Shown: positions 1 through 9,054, counted from the first letter of the stretch. The stretch: 42,476 nt of DNA from Bacteroidales bacterium (GCA_004552725.1 SFNM01000018.1:1-42476), one strand, 5' to 3'. Program-made: numbers and translations. Notes: generated by a model from the sequence alone, not told the origin.

Positions 1-68
1 AATCACCGAAACCGCCGCCCTTTCCTCCAAAAAATCGCCAAAAAAACCACGGCTCTTTCCTCTTGAGG

Positions 69-722
69 TTAGCGAGTGATGATTGCTCGGTAATAGATGG
101 TCTCGTTGATGTATTGGGGCTTTTTGTAGGGGTCGCGTGGAATATTGAAATCAGTATGTACATGGTCGATAGACCATCCGAGTGCATATCCACTGACTAA
201 GCACACGTAATAAAAATATGGCTTAGTAACGAAAACATATTTGTCAAAAGTCACGAAATCACTGTCAACCCTCTTCCAATCTGCCACATCGGTTTTTCCC
301 TCAATTATGGTGAAAAGAGACCACATAAGACGCGTTGGAATAATACAATCGCAATAGTCTGTGAAATCTATGAAAACGTTAGGATAGTTTACCAAGACAT
401 TTTCTTCAATTTGTGAATCTATATTAGGACTGATTGAGTCTTCGATAACAAAGTATCGTATGCCGGATACTTTGCTTACGAGCACATAAGAGAAATCAAT
501 GAATGTAGAGTCTACAAAGTATATGGTTTTCATCAACGTGGGCAGAGTATAGTCGCCGCTAATGGTGTTGTTGGAGTTCCATTGGTCCTCCGTCATATAT
601 GACGAAGGACCATCCACAAGCTCCATCTTGCCACGTTCGATAGTTTGGTGAACATCCCAACCTTGAGCAATTGACGCGAGCACCGAAATGCCAATAAGCG
701 CAAAAACAAGTACCCTTTTCAT
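69..722 (-). CDS. Hypothetical exported protein (last gene of a four-gene operon)
   Basis: A 217-residue protein that I do not recognise. The first 20 residues (MKRVLVFALIGISVLASIAQ) form a Sec signal peptide with no lipobox cysteine, so it is probably periplasmic or secreted. The rest is rich in Tyr, Asp, Ile and Val with no transmembrane segment, consistent with a small beta-rich domain. It begins 12 bases after the preceding gene stops and is the last of four same-strand genes that all encode exported proteins. It is visibly more AT-rich than the metabolic genes of the window. No catalytic motif is visible; the function is unknown. Confidence 0.7.
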   Translation of the reverse strand: MKRVLVFALIGISVLASIAQGWDVHQTIERGKMELVDGPSSYMTEDQWNSNNTISGDYTLPTLMKTIYFVDSTFIDFSYVLVSKVSGIRYFVIEDSISPNIDSQIEENVLVNYPNVFIDFTDYCDCIIPTRLMWSLFTIIEGKTDVADWKRVDSDFVTFDKYVFVTKPYFYYVCLVSGYALGWSIDHVHTDFNIPRDPYKKPQYINETIYYRAIITR

Positions 723-734
723 AATATCGTGATT

Positions 735-1796
735 CTATTGCCAGCCCATGCGTGGGGCTAAGTAAAGGATGAAAAGGTTCTGGTAGGAGCCGGGATGGGT
801 TGTGTCGGGGCGGTTTGTGGCCGGGTCGAGCAGGTTGTGATGCCGATTCACTTCGTAGACGAGTTGGTGATTATCATCGTACAGCGCGATGTAATAGGAG
901 TAATCGGAGAATGCCACGTCGGTGTCATCAATGTACTCAACTGCGGCGTGGGCGCTGAATAGCCGTGTTATTTCCGGATTGTCAAGCGGAATCGAATCGC
1001 AAAACAGGCTTTCTTGATTATGTAATCGGATGTAGGTGTAAGTATTGTATTGCGAATCGGTCTTGGTTGCAATAGTCAGATCGGTTAATTGGTTGCCATC
1101 GTGGGGCTTTGAGCCCATGACCAAGTATGCGCCCTCGGGGATGTATTGGCGCAATTGGTCCAGCCGGTTGTCGACCAACTCGCGCATATATGCCGAGAAC
1201 CGCTCCGCGCGGTCGTTCTCCGCCACTTGCTCGCCGGTGGTGCTCGCAGCCGGGTGGAATCTCATTCGCTTGAAAATGGGGAATGTGCCGTCCGCAAACT
1301 CATCACTGATTTGGGTTTGAGGAGCTTTTATTGGCTCGGATACGGTTGTGTCTTCTATTGGTGAAAAAACATCTGATTCAGAGGGGATGTAGATTAATTT
1401 GTCACCGTTGCAGTATAAATACCTGAGGTAGTATTTGCCGGAGTGGGGTTGCAAATCCGACGGTTCACTATCATCCTTAACCATCTTGGGGAAGCACCAC
1501 AGAGTATCAGTGCATAAAATATACCTCCAGATGGTGGTTTTGGTGACAGATGGATAGTATTGACTATGTGAACATTCCGTCATAAGTCCATTGGGGTAAA
1601 GGGTGATAATCTTGGCTCCATTTTCGTAATCATCAGAATCATCCAAGGCTGCATAGACTTCGATATCGTTGACGATTCTCACCAAAGTATCCGTATCGCG
1701 TTGCAGTTTCTGCGCAGGCGTAGCTGCGAAACTAAAAAGTCCGCTTAGCGACAGCATCAAGCCGGTTGCAATCACAATGTAAGTTAGTCGTTTCAT
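735..1796 (-). CDS. Hypothetical exported protein
   Basis: A 353-residue protein with an N-terminal signal peptide (about residues 1-25, ending SFAATPA) and no other membrane segment. The mature part is polar with many Asp and Tyr residues. No known domain or catalytic motif is apparent. It lies 13 bases downstream of the small lipoprotein gene and 12 bases upstream of the last gene of the cluster, so the four genes are almost certainly co-transcribed. The function is unknown; the export signals of all four members suggest a cell-envelope role. Confidence 0.7.
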   Translation of the reverse strand: MKRLTYIVIATGLMLSLSGLFSFAATPAQKLQRDTDTLVRIVNDIEVYAALDDSDDYENGAKIITLYPNGLMTECSHSQYYPSVTKTTIWRYILCTDTLWCFPKMVKDDSEPSDLQPHSGKYYLRYLYCNGDKLIYIPSESDVFSPIEDTTVSEPIKAPQTQISDEFADGTFPIFKRMRFHPAASTTGEQVAENDRAERFSAYMRELVDNRLDQLRQYIPEGAYLVMGSKPHDGNQLTDLTIATKTDSQYNTYTYIRLHNQESLFCDSIPLDNPEITRLFSAHAAVEYIDDTDVAFSDYSYYIALYDDNHQLVYEVNRHHNLLDPATNRPDTTHPGSYQNLFILYLAPRMGWQ

Positions 1797-1809
1797 TTAT
1801 TTCCGGTGG

Positions 1810-2241
1810 TTAGTTAATGTATTTGATGGATTCGTCGATGGTGTGACTGATTATACAGTGAGTATGGCCGTCAGTTGCGTAAGTTGCGGGGGCTTGCGAA
1901 CGGATTGGAATTGACATCTTGTGTAGCTGCTCGTCAAACGCCGTATAATCAACGCAAGGTCCATAAATCGTACCATTCATCTTATCGATTATCCAATAAC
2001 GATAATCTTTATCGGTTAATGCTTCCATGACCAAAATATAGTGGTCATCGTAGGATATTGAAACGGCACTAATAAAGTCGAGGTTGTAGACCTGACTTTC
2101 TTGGTCGGGAAGTATCACGCAATGGCTGTTTTCACTATATGTGTATCCACAGCCTAAGTCAATTGTTTCGTCCGTCCCGGTGCATTGGGCAAGACAAACT
2201 AATATGCTTGTTGCAATTGCTACTATGAAAATTTGTCGCAT
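1810..2241 (-). CDS. Small lipoprotein, possibly DUF3997-like
   Basis: The longest reading frame starts at 2385, but its first 48 codons overlap the upstream gene and are low-complexity Ser/Pro/Thr. I chose the ATG at 2241, which gives 143 residues beginning MRQIFIVAIATSILVCLAQC: a signal peptide with lipobox LAQC and Cys20 as lipidation site. The mature region (GYTYSENSHCVILP, then ISYDDHYILVMEAL and YWIIDK) resembles the small Bacteroidota/Firmicutes lipoproteins grouped as DUF3997; that is from memory and unverified. It starts 10 bases after the preceding gene ends. The function is unknown. Confidence 0.65.
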   Translation of the reverse strand: MRQIFIVAIATSILVCLAQCTGTDETIDLGCGYTYSENSHCVILPDQESQVYNLDFISAVSISYDDHYILVMEALTDKDYRYWIIDKMNGTIYGPCVDYTAFDEQLHKMSIPIRSQAPATYATDGHTHCIISHTIDESIKYIN

Positions 2242-2251
2242 AATAAGTCGG

Positions 2252-3154
2252 TTAATCTGCGGGTGTGAAGTTGCTGTCGAGCAGGTATTTGTATTCGACG
2301 ATGTGGGTCGTCTCCATCGGCACGGTGAACACGGACACCACGCCGTCGGTGATGGTGAAGTTGACATAGTCGCAAGATTGGGCATCGCCGCTGTAGGGTG
2401 GCAGTTGGCCGAAGTAAATCATGAGCAGTTTGGGGAAGTGGCCGTCGCTGCCGGTGGCGATATACATCTTGTGGCTATACAAGTCCGAACGCGAAATGAT
2501 GCGAAAGTCCGTGCCGTTATGGTTGAATCGAGCCAACTCGTGCCAGGTGAGGTTCGCTCCGTAAATATCAATGTCGGCATCGTTTTGCAGTTGGAAGATG
2601 GAGCCGTTCACCTCCGCCGGCGGCAGGATGTTGTGCTCGCTGTAGCATGCCGGGATGAGTTGCATCGCGGAGAATGGCACACCACCGGAGATGTCGCCAT
2701 TCGATAAGGGGTATGGGGCGAGGTGCGGAGTGATGGAGTAGTAGCACGTGGTGAACGATTGTTCGTTTTCGTTTGCCACGACGAGTAGCAAGTTGTCAGC
2801 GTTCTTGAAGGTGATGGGCCTGAAGGGCGGAATTCGTTCCGACTCCTTCCATTGGCGGTGAATCTCCACGGCTGTGCTGTCGCCAAGCGCAGTGTCGCTC
2901 AGGTATATGCTCCATTGGTGGTGGTCATTGGTGAGTGCGAACGTGAGGCTGCCGAACGTGGCAAAGGGGATGGGCTCATCAGTGGCAATGGTGTCTGTCC
3001 CCTGCACCGATTGGTTCAGCCATGGCGAGGCTGCCTGTAGGTCTTCAACCGAGGCCGGGAATGAAGAAAGTTCAATTACGGTGGGGGTGGCCGCGGCGGT
3101 GGCGGCGGTCAAAGCGATGACGAGGTATGTAAGTAAGCGCATCATCATGGGCAT
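2252..3154 (-). CDS. Hypothetical exported protein, first gene of the operon
   Basis: The open frame extends to 3304, but the first 50 codons lie over the promoter and look non-coding. Clustered ATGs at 3154, 3148, 3145 and 3142 precede a clear signal peptide (MMRLLTYLVIALTAATAAA). From 3154 the product is about 300 residues. A promoter ends only about 10 bases upstream, so the mRNA leader must be extremely short. The mature protein is mixed alpha/beta with no motif I recognise. The next gene starts 10 bases after its stop. Exact start among the four ATGs is uncertain. Confidence 0.65.
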   Translation of the reverse strand: MPMMMRLLTYLVIALTAATAAATPTVIELSSFPASVEDLQAASPWLNQSVQGTDTIATDEPIPFATFGSLTFALTNDHHQWSIYLSDTALGDSTAVEIHRQWKESERIPPFRPITFKNADNLLLVVANENEQSFTTCYYSITPHLAPYPLSNGDISGGVPFSAMQLIPACYSEHNILPPAEVNGSIFQLQNDADIDIYGANLTWHELARFNHNGTDFRIISRSDLYSHKMYIATGSDGHFPKLLMIYFGQLPPYSGDAQSCDYVNFTITDGVVSVFTVPMETTHIVEYKYLLDSNFTPAD

Positions 3155-3164
3155 AAGTTTTGTG

Positions 3165-3195
3165 CAAATATAGCGCGAAAAGGGCCGGTAATCAA
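3165..3195 (-). promoter_or_regulatory. Bacteroidota-type promoter for the 69-3154 operon
   Basis: Reading the minus strand, TTG (3195-3193) is followed by 20 bases and then TATATTTG (3172-3165), matching the Bacteroidetes primary-sigma pattern (-33 TTTG, 19-21 bases, -7 TAnnTTTG). Transcription would begin about 5-8 bases downstream, next to the first ATG at 3154. Confidence 0.6.
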
Positions 3196-3309
3196 TAGCC
3201 CGGCCAAAATTTAACAGAAATTTAACAGTGGCCGTGCTGTTCGGCTTCCGCCTCACCACAGGACTCACAGCGAGTGTGGCACTACCGGGCAGTTCGGCTT
3301 CCACAGACC

Positions 3310-3332
3310 CCGCAGCAAGCCGCGAGGCTACA
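3310..3332. repeat. Short dispersed repeat, copy 1
   Basis: A 23-base segment starting ccgcagcaagccgcg and ending gctaca matches 35743-35765 with two mismatches. Both copies lie in intergenic DNA, this one between a promoter and a terminator. Probably part of a small dispersed element. Confidence 0.4.
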
Positions 3333-3365
3333 GCACAGAGTGTGTCGTGAAAAGATGGCGGGGAG

Positions 3366-3403
3366 AAAAAAGCGAGGCGACGCTGTGGGCGCCGCCTCGC
3401 TTT
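3366..3403 (-). terminator. Rho-independent terminator after the TPR lipoprotein gene
   Basis: A 9-bp perfect stem (AGCGAGGCG at 3371-3379 with CGCCTCGCT at 3393-3401), a 13-base loop and, on the minus strand, a run of U from 3370 to 3366. It sits 17 bases beyond the stop codon at 3420. Confidence 0.8.
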
Positions 3404-3419
3404 GTGGGTATATCAATTA

Positions 3420-5108
3420 TTAGTTGAGGGCTTTGGAGAGGTTGAAGCCGGAGAATTCGAGGTCTTGGCGAGCGCGGTCGGCCAAGGAGGAGTCGAGGCG
3501 CACGGCTTGACGGAGGTTGGTGGTGAGCATTTGCTCATTGTTGGTGCGGGCACCGAGCACGGCCATCAGGTAGTAGGTGGTGGCGTCGGGGTTGTCGATG
3601 CTTGCGAGGGTTTGGCGAGCCTTGCTGTAGTCCTTGGTGAGGATTTGGGCGAGAGCGGCATTGTTGGATTTAGAGTTGCCGAAAGCACGGGCAGCAGCGG
3701 CGTTGTCACCAGTCTTGAGGTAGAAAAGGCCGAGAGCGTCGTTGAGTTCGTTGAGGCCGGCAGCGCCACCGAAGAGTTGGTGTGCTTTGGAGTAGTTGCC
3801 GTCGGCGAGTTGGCAGAGACCGGCGTTCATTTGGGGTTCAGCAGCGGCACCGCTGAGCGACATTGCTTTGTTGAACGATTTTTGAGCACCGTTGTAGTTA
3901 CCGGCAGCGAATTGAGCGGCGCCGAGGTTGTTCCAGGTGCGATAGTCGTTGGAGTATTGGTTAGCGGCGGCTTCGTAGATTGCGAGTCGGGTAGCGTTGT
4001 CGTCGGTAAGAGTGCCGGCGTAGAGAATTTCTTCAACGGAGAGTTGCTTGGGGTTGGAAGTGGCGAGTGCCATGATTTCTTCGTCGCTGCGGCCTACTAC
4101 GTCGATAGAAGCGGTGATGCGAGAGTAGCGCAGTTGGGGGAGGATTTCATCGGCGAGTTGTTCAAAGACATTGGAGAGGTTGCGGATTTCGCGTTCGCGT
4201 TGTTCGGGGTCTTTGTACATAGAGAGGACACTGAGGATGAGATCCTTGTCTTGGATGTTGGATTGTGCCACGAGGAGTTGGAAGCCTTCCCAGTCTTCAG
4301 CGGTGAATTGCGAGGTGAGTTCGCCAAATTCGGTGATTTTGTCTTTGGCGAGTTGGTCGCGGAGGTAGGAAGTAGTGGCGGATTCGCGTTGAGCGGCGAG
4401 GCGTTCGTTGATGTCGATACCGCCGTCGGGTGAAGCGTAAGATTGGATGTTGAGTTCGCGGATAACTTGGGCTGAGTCGCCGGCAGCGGCGATGATGAGG
4501 TTGCGAAGTTCCACCATAGCATCAGTTTTGAGTTCCGAAGCGCGGATGTTGGCTTGGTTGATAAGGAACATGATGTTGGCGGTGTAGCGGTTGTTGATAA
4601 CGCGTTGGAAAGCGTCGGCAGCGTATGCGGGCGCAGCGGATTTCACGTTAGCGAGAGTAGCGGTAGCAACGACGCCGGTGGCCACGGTCACGCGCGGGAG
4701 GACGTATTGTTTGCTGCCTTGGGTCACGGCGAAGTCGAGTTGGAGTTCGCTGTTGGCCATTTCGGGTTGGTAGAGGAAGTTAGCGGGAATTGACACGTTG
4801 CCGCCGTTTTCGTAGGAGATAACGGGAGCATTGCCGCGCACTTTCTCACCTTGGAAGGTGTAAGGAGCGGAGGTAGTTTCGGTGCCGTTGTAAACGAGCA
4901 CGGGGGTAACGGTGACTTCTGCGTTGCGAACGAAGAATTTTTCGGGGATACGAGCGCTGATAGTAGAGGGCACTTGTTCACCTACCACTTCGAGTGGATT
5001 GGGGTTGACGGTGAAGTACTCAGAGCTGAATTGGCCGAGTTTTTTGCCACAGGAAGAGAGGGCAAGAGCGGCGCCAAGAGCAATGATATAACTGATTTTG
5101 CGGGTCAT
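3420..5108 (-). CDS. TPR-containing outer-membrane-type lipoprotein
   Basis: 562 residues. The N-terminus MTRKISYIIALGAALALSSC is a lipoprotein signal with Cys20 as the lipidation site. Residues about 30-160 look like a beta-rich domain. About residues 165-350 contain an OmpA-like stretch (LNIQSYASPDGGIDINERLA and VVGRSDEEIM), with the alternating pattern of peptidoglycan-binding OmpA domains but divergent. Residues about 370-540 are a tandem of TPR-like helical hairpins (for example TWNNLGAAQFAAGNYNGAQ). Such proteins are common in Bacteroidales and are thought to act at the outer membrane as scaffolds or cell-wall contacts; the exact role is not known. A -7 box lies upstream and a terminator directly follows, so it is monocistronic. 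Confidence 0.8.
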   Translation of the reverse strand: MTRKISYIIALGAALALSSCGKKLGQFSSEYFTVNPNPLEVVGEQVPSTISARIPEKFFVRNAEVTVTPVLVYNGTETTSAPYTFQGEKVRGNAPVISYENGGNVSIPANFLYQPEMANSELQLDFAVTQGSKQYVLPRVTVATGVVATATLANVKSAAPAYAADAFQRVINNRYTANIMFLINQANIRASELKTDAMVELRNLIIAAAGDSAQVIRELNIQSYASPDGGIDINERLAAQRESATTSYLRDQLAKDKITEFGELTSQFTAEDWEGFQLLVAQSNIQDKDLILSVLSMYKDPEQREREIRNLSNVFEQLADEILPQLRYSRITASIDVVGRSDEEIMALATSNPKQLSVEEILYAGTLTDDNATRLAIYEAAANQYSNDYRTWNNLGAAQFAAGNYNGAQKSFNKAMSLSGAAAEPQMNAGLCQLADGNYSKAHQLFGGAAGLNELNDALGLFYLKTGDNAAAARAFGNSKSNNAALAQILTKDYSKARQTLASIDNPDATTYYLMAVLGARTNNEQMLTTNLRQAVRLDSSLADRARQDLEFSGFNLSKALN

Positions 5109-5144
5109 AATAAGTTAGAAAAGTAGTTTTAGTAAATTGTGATG

Positions 5145-5152
5145 CAAAATTA
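5145..5152 (-). promoter_or_regulatory. -7 promoter box of the TPR lipoprotein gene
   Basis: TAATTTTG on the minus strand (TAnnTTTG), 36 bases before the ATG at 5108. No good -33 TTG lies 19-21 bases upstream, so only the -7 element is claimed. Confidence 0.5.
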
Positions 5153-5246
5153 GCGAAAAAAATCCATATAATTGCTATGGTAATTATTAAAAATAGCGAA
5201 AAGCGGACAAAAAGTGGCAGAATATGATTAAATGAGGGAAGGCGAG

Positions 5247-6419
5247 TTAAACAGTGCGGAGGATGCGGAGGCGCCAGAGGATGAGAGTGACTACGGCGAT
5301 GGCGGCGCCGGCGAGCCCTATGTAGGCTATGGAGAGGTGGTTGCAGACGATACCTCCGAGGGCGGTTCCGGAGCCGATGCCGAGGTTGTAGATGCCGGAA
5401 AATATTGACATTGACACGGCGGCGGCCACCGCGGGTGAGTGGTTGATAATTTCGGCTTGGAAGGCGACGTTGAAGGCAGTGGTACTCATTCCGAAGAAAA
5501 GACAAGCGAGGAAGATAGCGATTTGCGAAAGCGAAGCGCAGGGGAGGAGTGCGGCCATGGCTATGGCTATACCCCACATGGATATGGTGCAAAAGCGGTG
5601 GCGATTGCGATTGAACCACCATGAGAATGCCACGCTACCGAGGAAGCCGGCAAGGCCGTAGAACATTAGCGCTATCGTGACTGATTGCGGGCTCATACCG
5701 GCGGTTTGGAGCAAGAATGGCTCGATGAAACTATAACAAATGAAATAGGAGGTAGGAATAAGCAGAGCGATGGCATAGATGCTCACCAAGGCGCGGTTGC
5801 GCCACAAATCGGGCAGACTTTTAAGAGAAAAGTGGCCGGGTGAAGGCACAGATGGCAATGTGAACAGCAAATAGAAGAATGTGATTGCGGCGAAAGCGCC
5901 GATGCATCCGAATGTCCAGCGCCAACCAAGCCAAAGACCAATAATGCGGCCTAACGGCAAGCCGAGAACCATAGCAATTGACGAGCCGGCTACAACCATA
6001 CTCAGAGCCAAGGAGCGATGTCGATCCGGGACAAGGTGAATTGCTATCGGTGAGATTATTGACCAAAAAATTGCGTGTGTGCAAGCCACTCCGATACGAG
6101 CGGCCATGAGCAGTCGGAAGTCAGCAGCCACAGCAGACAGGCCTTGAAAGATGGCAAACAAGGCAATGAGTGCCATCAACAGGCGACGCATATTGAAGCG
6201 AGTGGTGGCGAGCATAAGCGGAAGCGAGAGGAACATTACTGCCCACGCATAGACGGAGATAAGCATACCGGTGGCGGCTTCGGAGCGGTGAAATTCGGTG
6301 CCGATATCGCTAAGCAATGCAACGGGAATGAACTCCGAGGTGTTGAAAATGAATGTAGAGAAAGTGAGGCCTAAGAGTGCAACCCAGCCACGAAGCGAAA
6401 TGTGTGTTGTTTGTGTCAT
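5247..6419 (-). CDS. sotB: MFS sugar efflux transporter, SotB family
   Basis: 390 residues with about 12 hydrophobic segments, typical of the major facilitator superfamily. The N-terminal sequence FIFNTSEFIPVALLSDI and later AHAIFW-type (THAIFWSI), MVLGLPLGRIIG and SGIYNLGIGSG segments closely follow E. coli SotB (YdeA), a DHA1-family exporter of arabinose and related sugars. The gene lies 55 bases downstream of the GH13 gene on the same strand with no obvious promoter between, so it may be the last member of a prfB-amylase-sotB transcript. The substrate cannot be read from sequence; sugar or drug efflux is inferred from the family. Confidence 0.8.
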   Translation of the reverse strand: MTQTTHISLRGWVALLGLTFSTFIFNTSEFIPVALLSDIGTEFHRSEAATGMLISVYAWAVMFLSLPLMLATTRFNMRRLLMALIALFAIFQGLSAVAADFRLLMAARIGVACTHAIFWSIISPIAIHLVPDRHRSLALSMVVAGSSIAMVLGLPLGRIIGLWLGWRWTFGCIGAFAAITFFYLLFTLPSVPSPGHFSLKSLPDLWRNRALVSIYAIALLIPTSYFICYSFIEPFLLQTAGMSPQSVTIALMFYGLAGFLGSVAFSWWFNRNRHRFCTISMWGIAIAMAALLPCASLSQIAIFLACLFFGMSTTAFNVAFQAEIINHSPAVAAAVSMSIFSGIYNLGIGSGTALGGIVCNHLSIAYIGLAGAAIAVVTLILWRLRILRTV

Positions 6420-6474
6420 TACCTATTGGAAAAATAGTGCCCGGCACTATATGGCCGAGCACGTTGAAAATCAT

Positions 6475-7914
6475 TTAGTTACGAGGAATAATCAATGCGC
6501 GATACGGGGTGATGAACACCGGAGCCTCGTGGCTTGAAATCGACAGGTTGTCGTAGTGGTCGGAGACAATCATATCCACCACATCGCCGGAGAAGGGGTC
6601 GGTTTTAGTAACGACAAGCACCTGACCGCGGTCGGTGTCAATGATTTGTGAGGACATAATACCGCGCCACATAGCGGGATGGTCGGCACGGAGGTGCATC
6701 ACTTGTGATACATAGTCGCATAGGCGTTGTTCTTCAACGGAGCGAGCGCTGATATGTCCGGAGGTGCGGGCGATGTTGTCCTTTTGTGCTCCTACGGTGT
6801 TTCGGCTTAGGTCGCCGAACTCGTCGCCGTAATAAAGTGTGATTGGGCCGGAGTACATAGCAAGAATAGCATGGCGCAACATCATTTTTTCGTACATATA
6901 TGGGTCGTCAGCGGCGAAGTGGTCGGCGAGGCGATAGCCGTCGTGGTTGGAGAGGAAGAGGTTTGGCATAACTTCGTCGCTGAGGTATCCGCGAGCGGTA
7001 GGCACGGAGAGAGTAGTGACGATATCGCCAAAGAAATCGTCGAGGCCCTCGCCGTCGGTGGCTTGCATCGGGCCGGAGATGCGTTCTTTGCCTTCGAAGT
7101 CGAAGGCGGAGATAAGGCCGCCTTGGGAGTACACGCCGTTGTTGACAACGGTGGCGTCGCCCCAGTCTTCGCCTACCATATAGCCGAGTATGCCGACGGT
7201 TTCGCCGCGTTGGCGACGTTCGGCACAGAGGCGTTCAACAGCGCGACGCACTTCAATCCAATAGTTGTGGCCGCCTTGGAGGAGTTGGGGAGCCACGTCC
7301 AAGCGCCAGCCGTCGATGCCGAATTGGTCGATCCAATAGGTGGCTACTTCGGTGATGTAGGGGAGCGAGGCGGGGAAGGCAATGTTGGCGCCGGCGCCAT
7401 TGGGGCGGTCGCATTTTGCGCCTTCGCTTTCGGGCAACAGGCCTTGGGGCGAGGGCGAGGTGATGCCGCCGTGGTGGCCGAATACGCCGTCGAAGATTAC
7501 AGCGATGCCGCGGCGGTGGGCCTCATCGATGAGTTCGCGCAAGTCGGCTTCGGTGCCGAAATGTGGGTCGACAGCGAAGTAGTTGTTGGTGAAATAGCCC
7601 GTGGCTTTGAGTTTTTCTTCGCAGGGGGTGAGGGAACTGTCGAAAATGGGCGTCATCCAGATGGCGTTGCAACCGAGCGACTGGATGTGATCGAGCGATT
7701 GGATGATGCCGCGGAGGTTGCCGTTCTTGGTATGGTCGTCGGGGCCCCACATGCGTGTGTAACCTTCGGCTCCGTCTTCACCGTGGATAAACGAGGCCAC
7801 CATCACTTGGTAGATGGTGAGTTGGCGTGGGTCGTCGGGGAGTTGAGGGCTCTGACTCCAACCCGCAAAGGCGGTTAAAATACCGAGCAGAGATGAGAAG
7901 AAACGTTTTATCAT
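6475..7914 (-). CDS. Exported GH13 alpha-amylase family glycoside hydrolase
   Basis: 479 residues with a signal peptide (about residues 1-20, ending AGWSQS). The (beta/alpha)8 barrel starts near LTIYQVMVASF (33-43). The four GH13 regions are visible: region I is divergent (VIFDGVFGHHG, 139-149), region II DGWRLDVA with nucleophile Asp206, region III GYMVGED with acid/base Glu249, and region IV LSNHD with Asp325. A C-terminal beta domain follows to residue 479. The catalytic triad is complete, so it should be active on an alpha-glucan or alpha-glucoside in the periplasm. No SusC/D genes adjoin it; it begins 20 bases after prfB ends and is probably co-transcribed with it. The substrate is undetermined. 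Confidence 0.85.
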   Translation of the reverse strand: MIKRFFSSLLGILTAFAGWSQSPQLPDDPRQLTIYQVMVASFIHGEDGAEGYTRMWGPDDHTKNGNLRGIIQSLDHIQSLGCNAIWMTPIFDSSLTPCEEKLKATGYFTNNYFAVDPHFGTEADLRELIDEAHRRGIAVIFDGVFGHHGGITSPSPQGLLPESEGAKCDRPNGAGANIAFPASLPYITEVATYWIDQFGIDGWRLDVAPQLLQGGHNYWIEVRRAVERLCAERRQRGETVGILGYMVGEDWGDATVVNNGVYSQGGLISAFDFEGKERISGPMQATDGEGLDDFFGDIVTTLSVPTARGYLSDEVMPNLFLSNHDGYRLADHFAADDPYMYEKMMLRHAILAMYSGPITLYYGDEFGDLSRNTVGAQKDNIARTSGHISARSVEEQRLCDYVSQVMHLRADHPAMWRGIMSSQIIDTDRGQVLVVTKTDPFSGDVVDMIVSDHYDNLSISSHEAPVFITPYRALIIPRN

Positions 7915-7934
7915 GAGGTTAGATATTTGATAGG

Positions 7935-9054
7935 TTATTCTTCGGTTTTGCCGGCAAATTCCATCAAGTATGCCTTGATGAAGCCATCAATGTCGCCATC
8001 CATCACGCCGTTGACGTCGGAAGTTTGGAAGCCGGTGCGGTGGTCTTTGACACGGCGGTCGTCGAACACGTATGAACGGATTTGCGAGCCCCATTCGATT
8101 TTCATCTTACCTGCCTCGACCTTTGCTTGCTCGGCCATACGGTGCTGCAACTCCTTGTCATAGAGGATAGAGCGGAGTTGTCGCAAGGCGTTTTCTTTGT
8201 TTTTGGGTTGGTCGCGCGTTTCGGTATTTTCGATGAGGATTTCCTCCTTTTCGCCGGTGTAAGGGTCGGTGAATTGGTAGCGCAAGCGCACACCGGATTC
8301 CACCTTGTTCACGTTCTGACCGCCTGCACCGCCCGAGCGGAAAGTGTCCCACGAAATGAGGGCGGTTTCGACCTTGACTTCGATGGTATCGTCGACAAGA
8401 GGGGTTACGAACACGGAAGCAAAGGATGTCATACGTTTGCCTTGGGCGTTGTAGGGCGACACGCGCACCAACCGATGCACCCCATTCTCGCTCTTGAGGT
8501 ATCCGTAGGCGAAGTCGCCTTCCACATTGATGGTGCACGACTTGATGCCTGCTTCGTCGCCTTCGAGCAAGTTGGCGATAGAAGTTTTGTAGCCATGTTT
8601 TTCGCACCAGCGGAGGTACATACGCATCAGCATCGAAGCCCAGTCTTGGCTTTCGGTGCCGCCGGCGCCGGAGTTGATTTTGAGCACCACTCCGAGTTTG
8701 TCTTCCTCGCGGCGGAGCATATTGCGCAGTTCAAGACTCTCGATTTTTTCGATGGCTTCAGAGTAAAGGCGGTCGACGTCTTCTTCCTCCACTAATCCTT
8801 CTTTGATAAATTCGAAAGCGGTGGAAAGTTCCTCAACGGCATCTTCCACTTCTTTGTATCCATCGATCCAAGCCTGGATATCTTTGATTTTTTTCATTTG
8901 TTTCTGGGCTTCAGCGGGATGCTCCCAGAAATCGGGCACGTGTGTGCGCAGTTCTTCTTCTTCGACTTCTATTTTCTTGCTGTCGATGTCAAAGATACCT
9001 CCTCAGCGCCAACTTGCGCTCAAAGGTCTCTTTTAATTGTTCCTGAGTAATCAT
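7935..9054 (-). CDS. prfB: Peptide chain release factor 2 with programmed +1 frameshift
   Basis: RF2 terminates translation at UGA and UAA. Translation starts at ATG 9054 and reads 21 codons (MITQEQLKETFERKLALRRYL) to an in-frame TGA at 8991-8989. The site reads AGGAGGTATCTTTGAC: a Shine-Dalgarno-like stimulator, the slippery CTT and the poor stop context TGAC, the classic RF2 autoregulatory frameshift. Skipping one base resumes at GAC (8990) and gives about 372 residues in total. The GGQ motif that triggers peptide release is present in SGGAGGQNVNKVESG. The stop-recognition tripeptide is SPY (RVSPYNAQGKR) rather than the textbook SPF. A good promoter lies 39-69 bases upstream. Frameshifting depends on RF2 level, so the gene senses its own product. 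Confidence 0.95.
8989..9004 (-). promoter_or_regulatory. RF2 programmed +1 frameshift site
   Basis: Minus strand AGGAGGTATCTTTGAC-type site. The SD-like AGGAGG lies 3 bases before CTT, followed directly by TGA then C, as in E. coli prfB. The in-frame TGA interrupts the frame from ATG 9054, and the downstream RF2 body is in the +1 frame. Confidence 0.93.

Noticed and set aside
6871..7878. A 335-codon frame antisense to the GH13 gene
   Set aside because: Shadow of the amylase, without motifs or its own promoter.
7935..9054. prfB as a frameshifted pseudogene
   Set aside because: The break is the known programmed site (CTT TGA C with SD-like element) and the GGQ body is intact.
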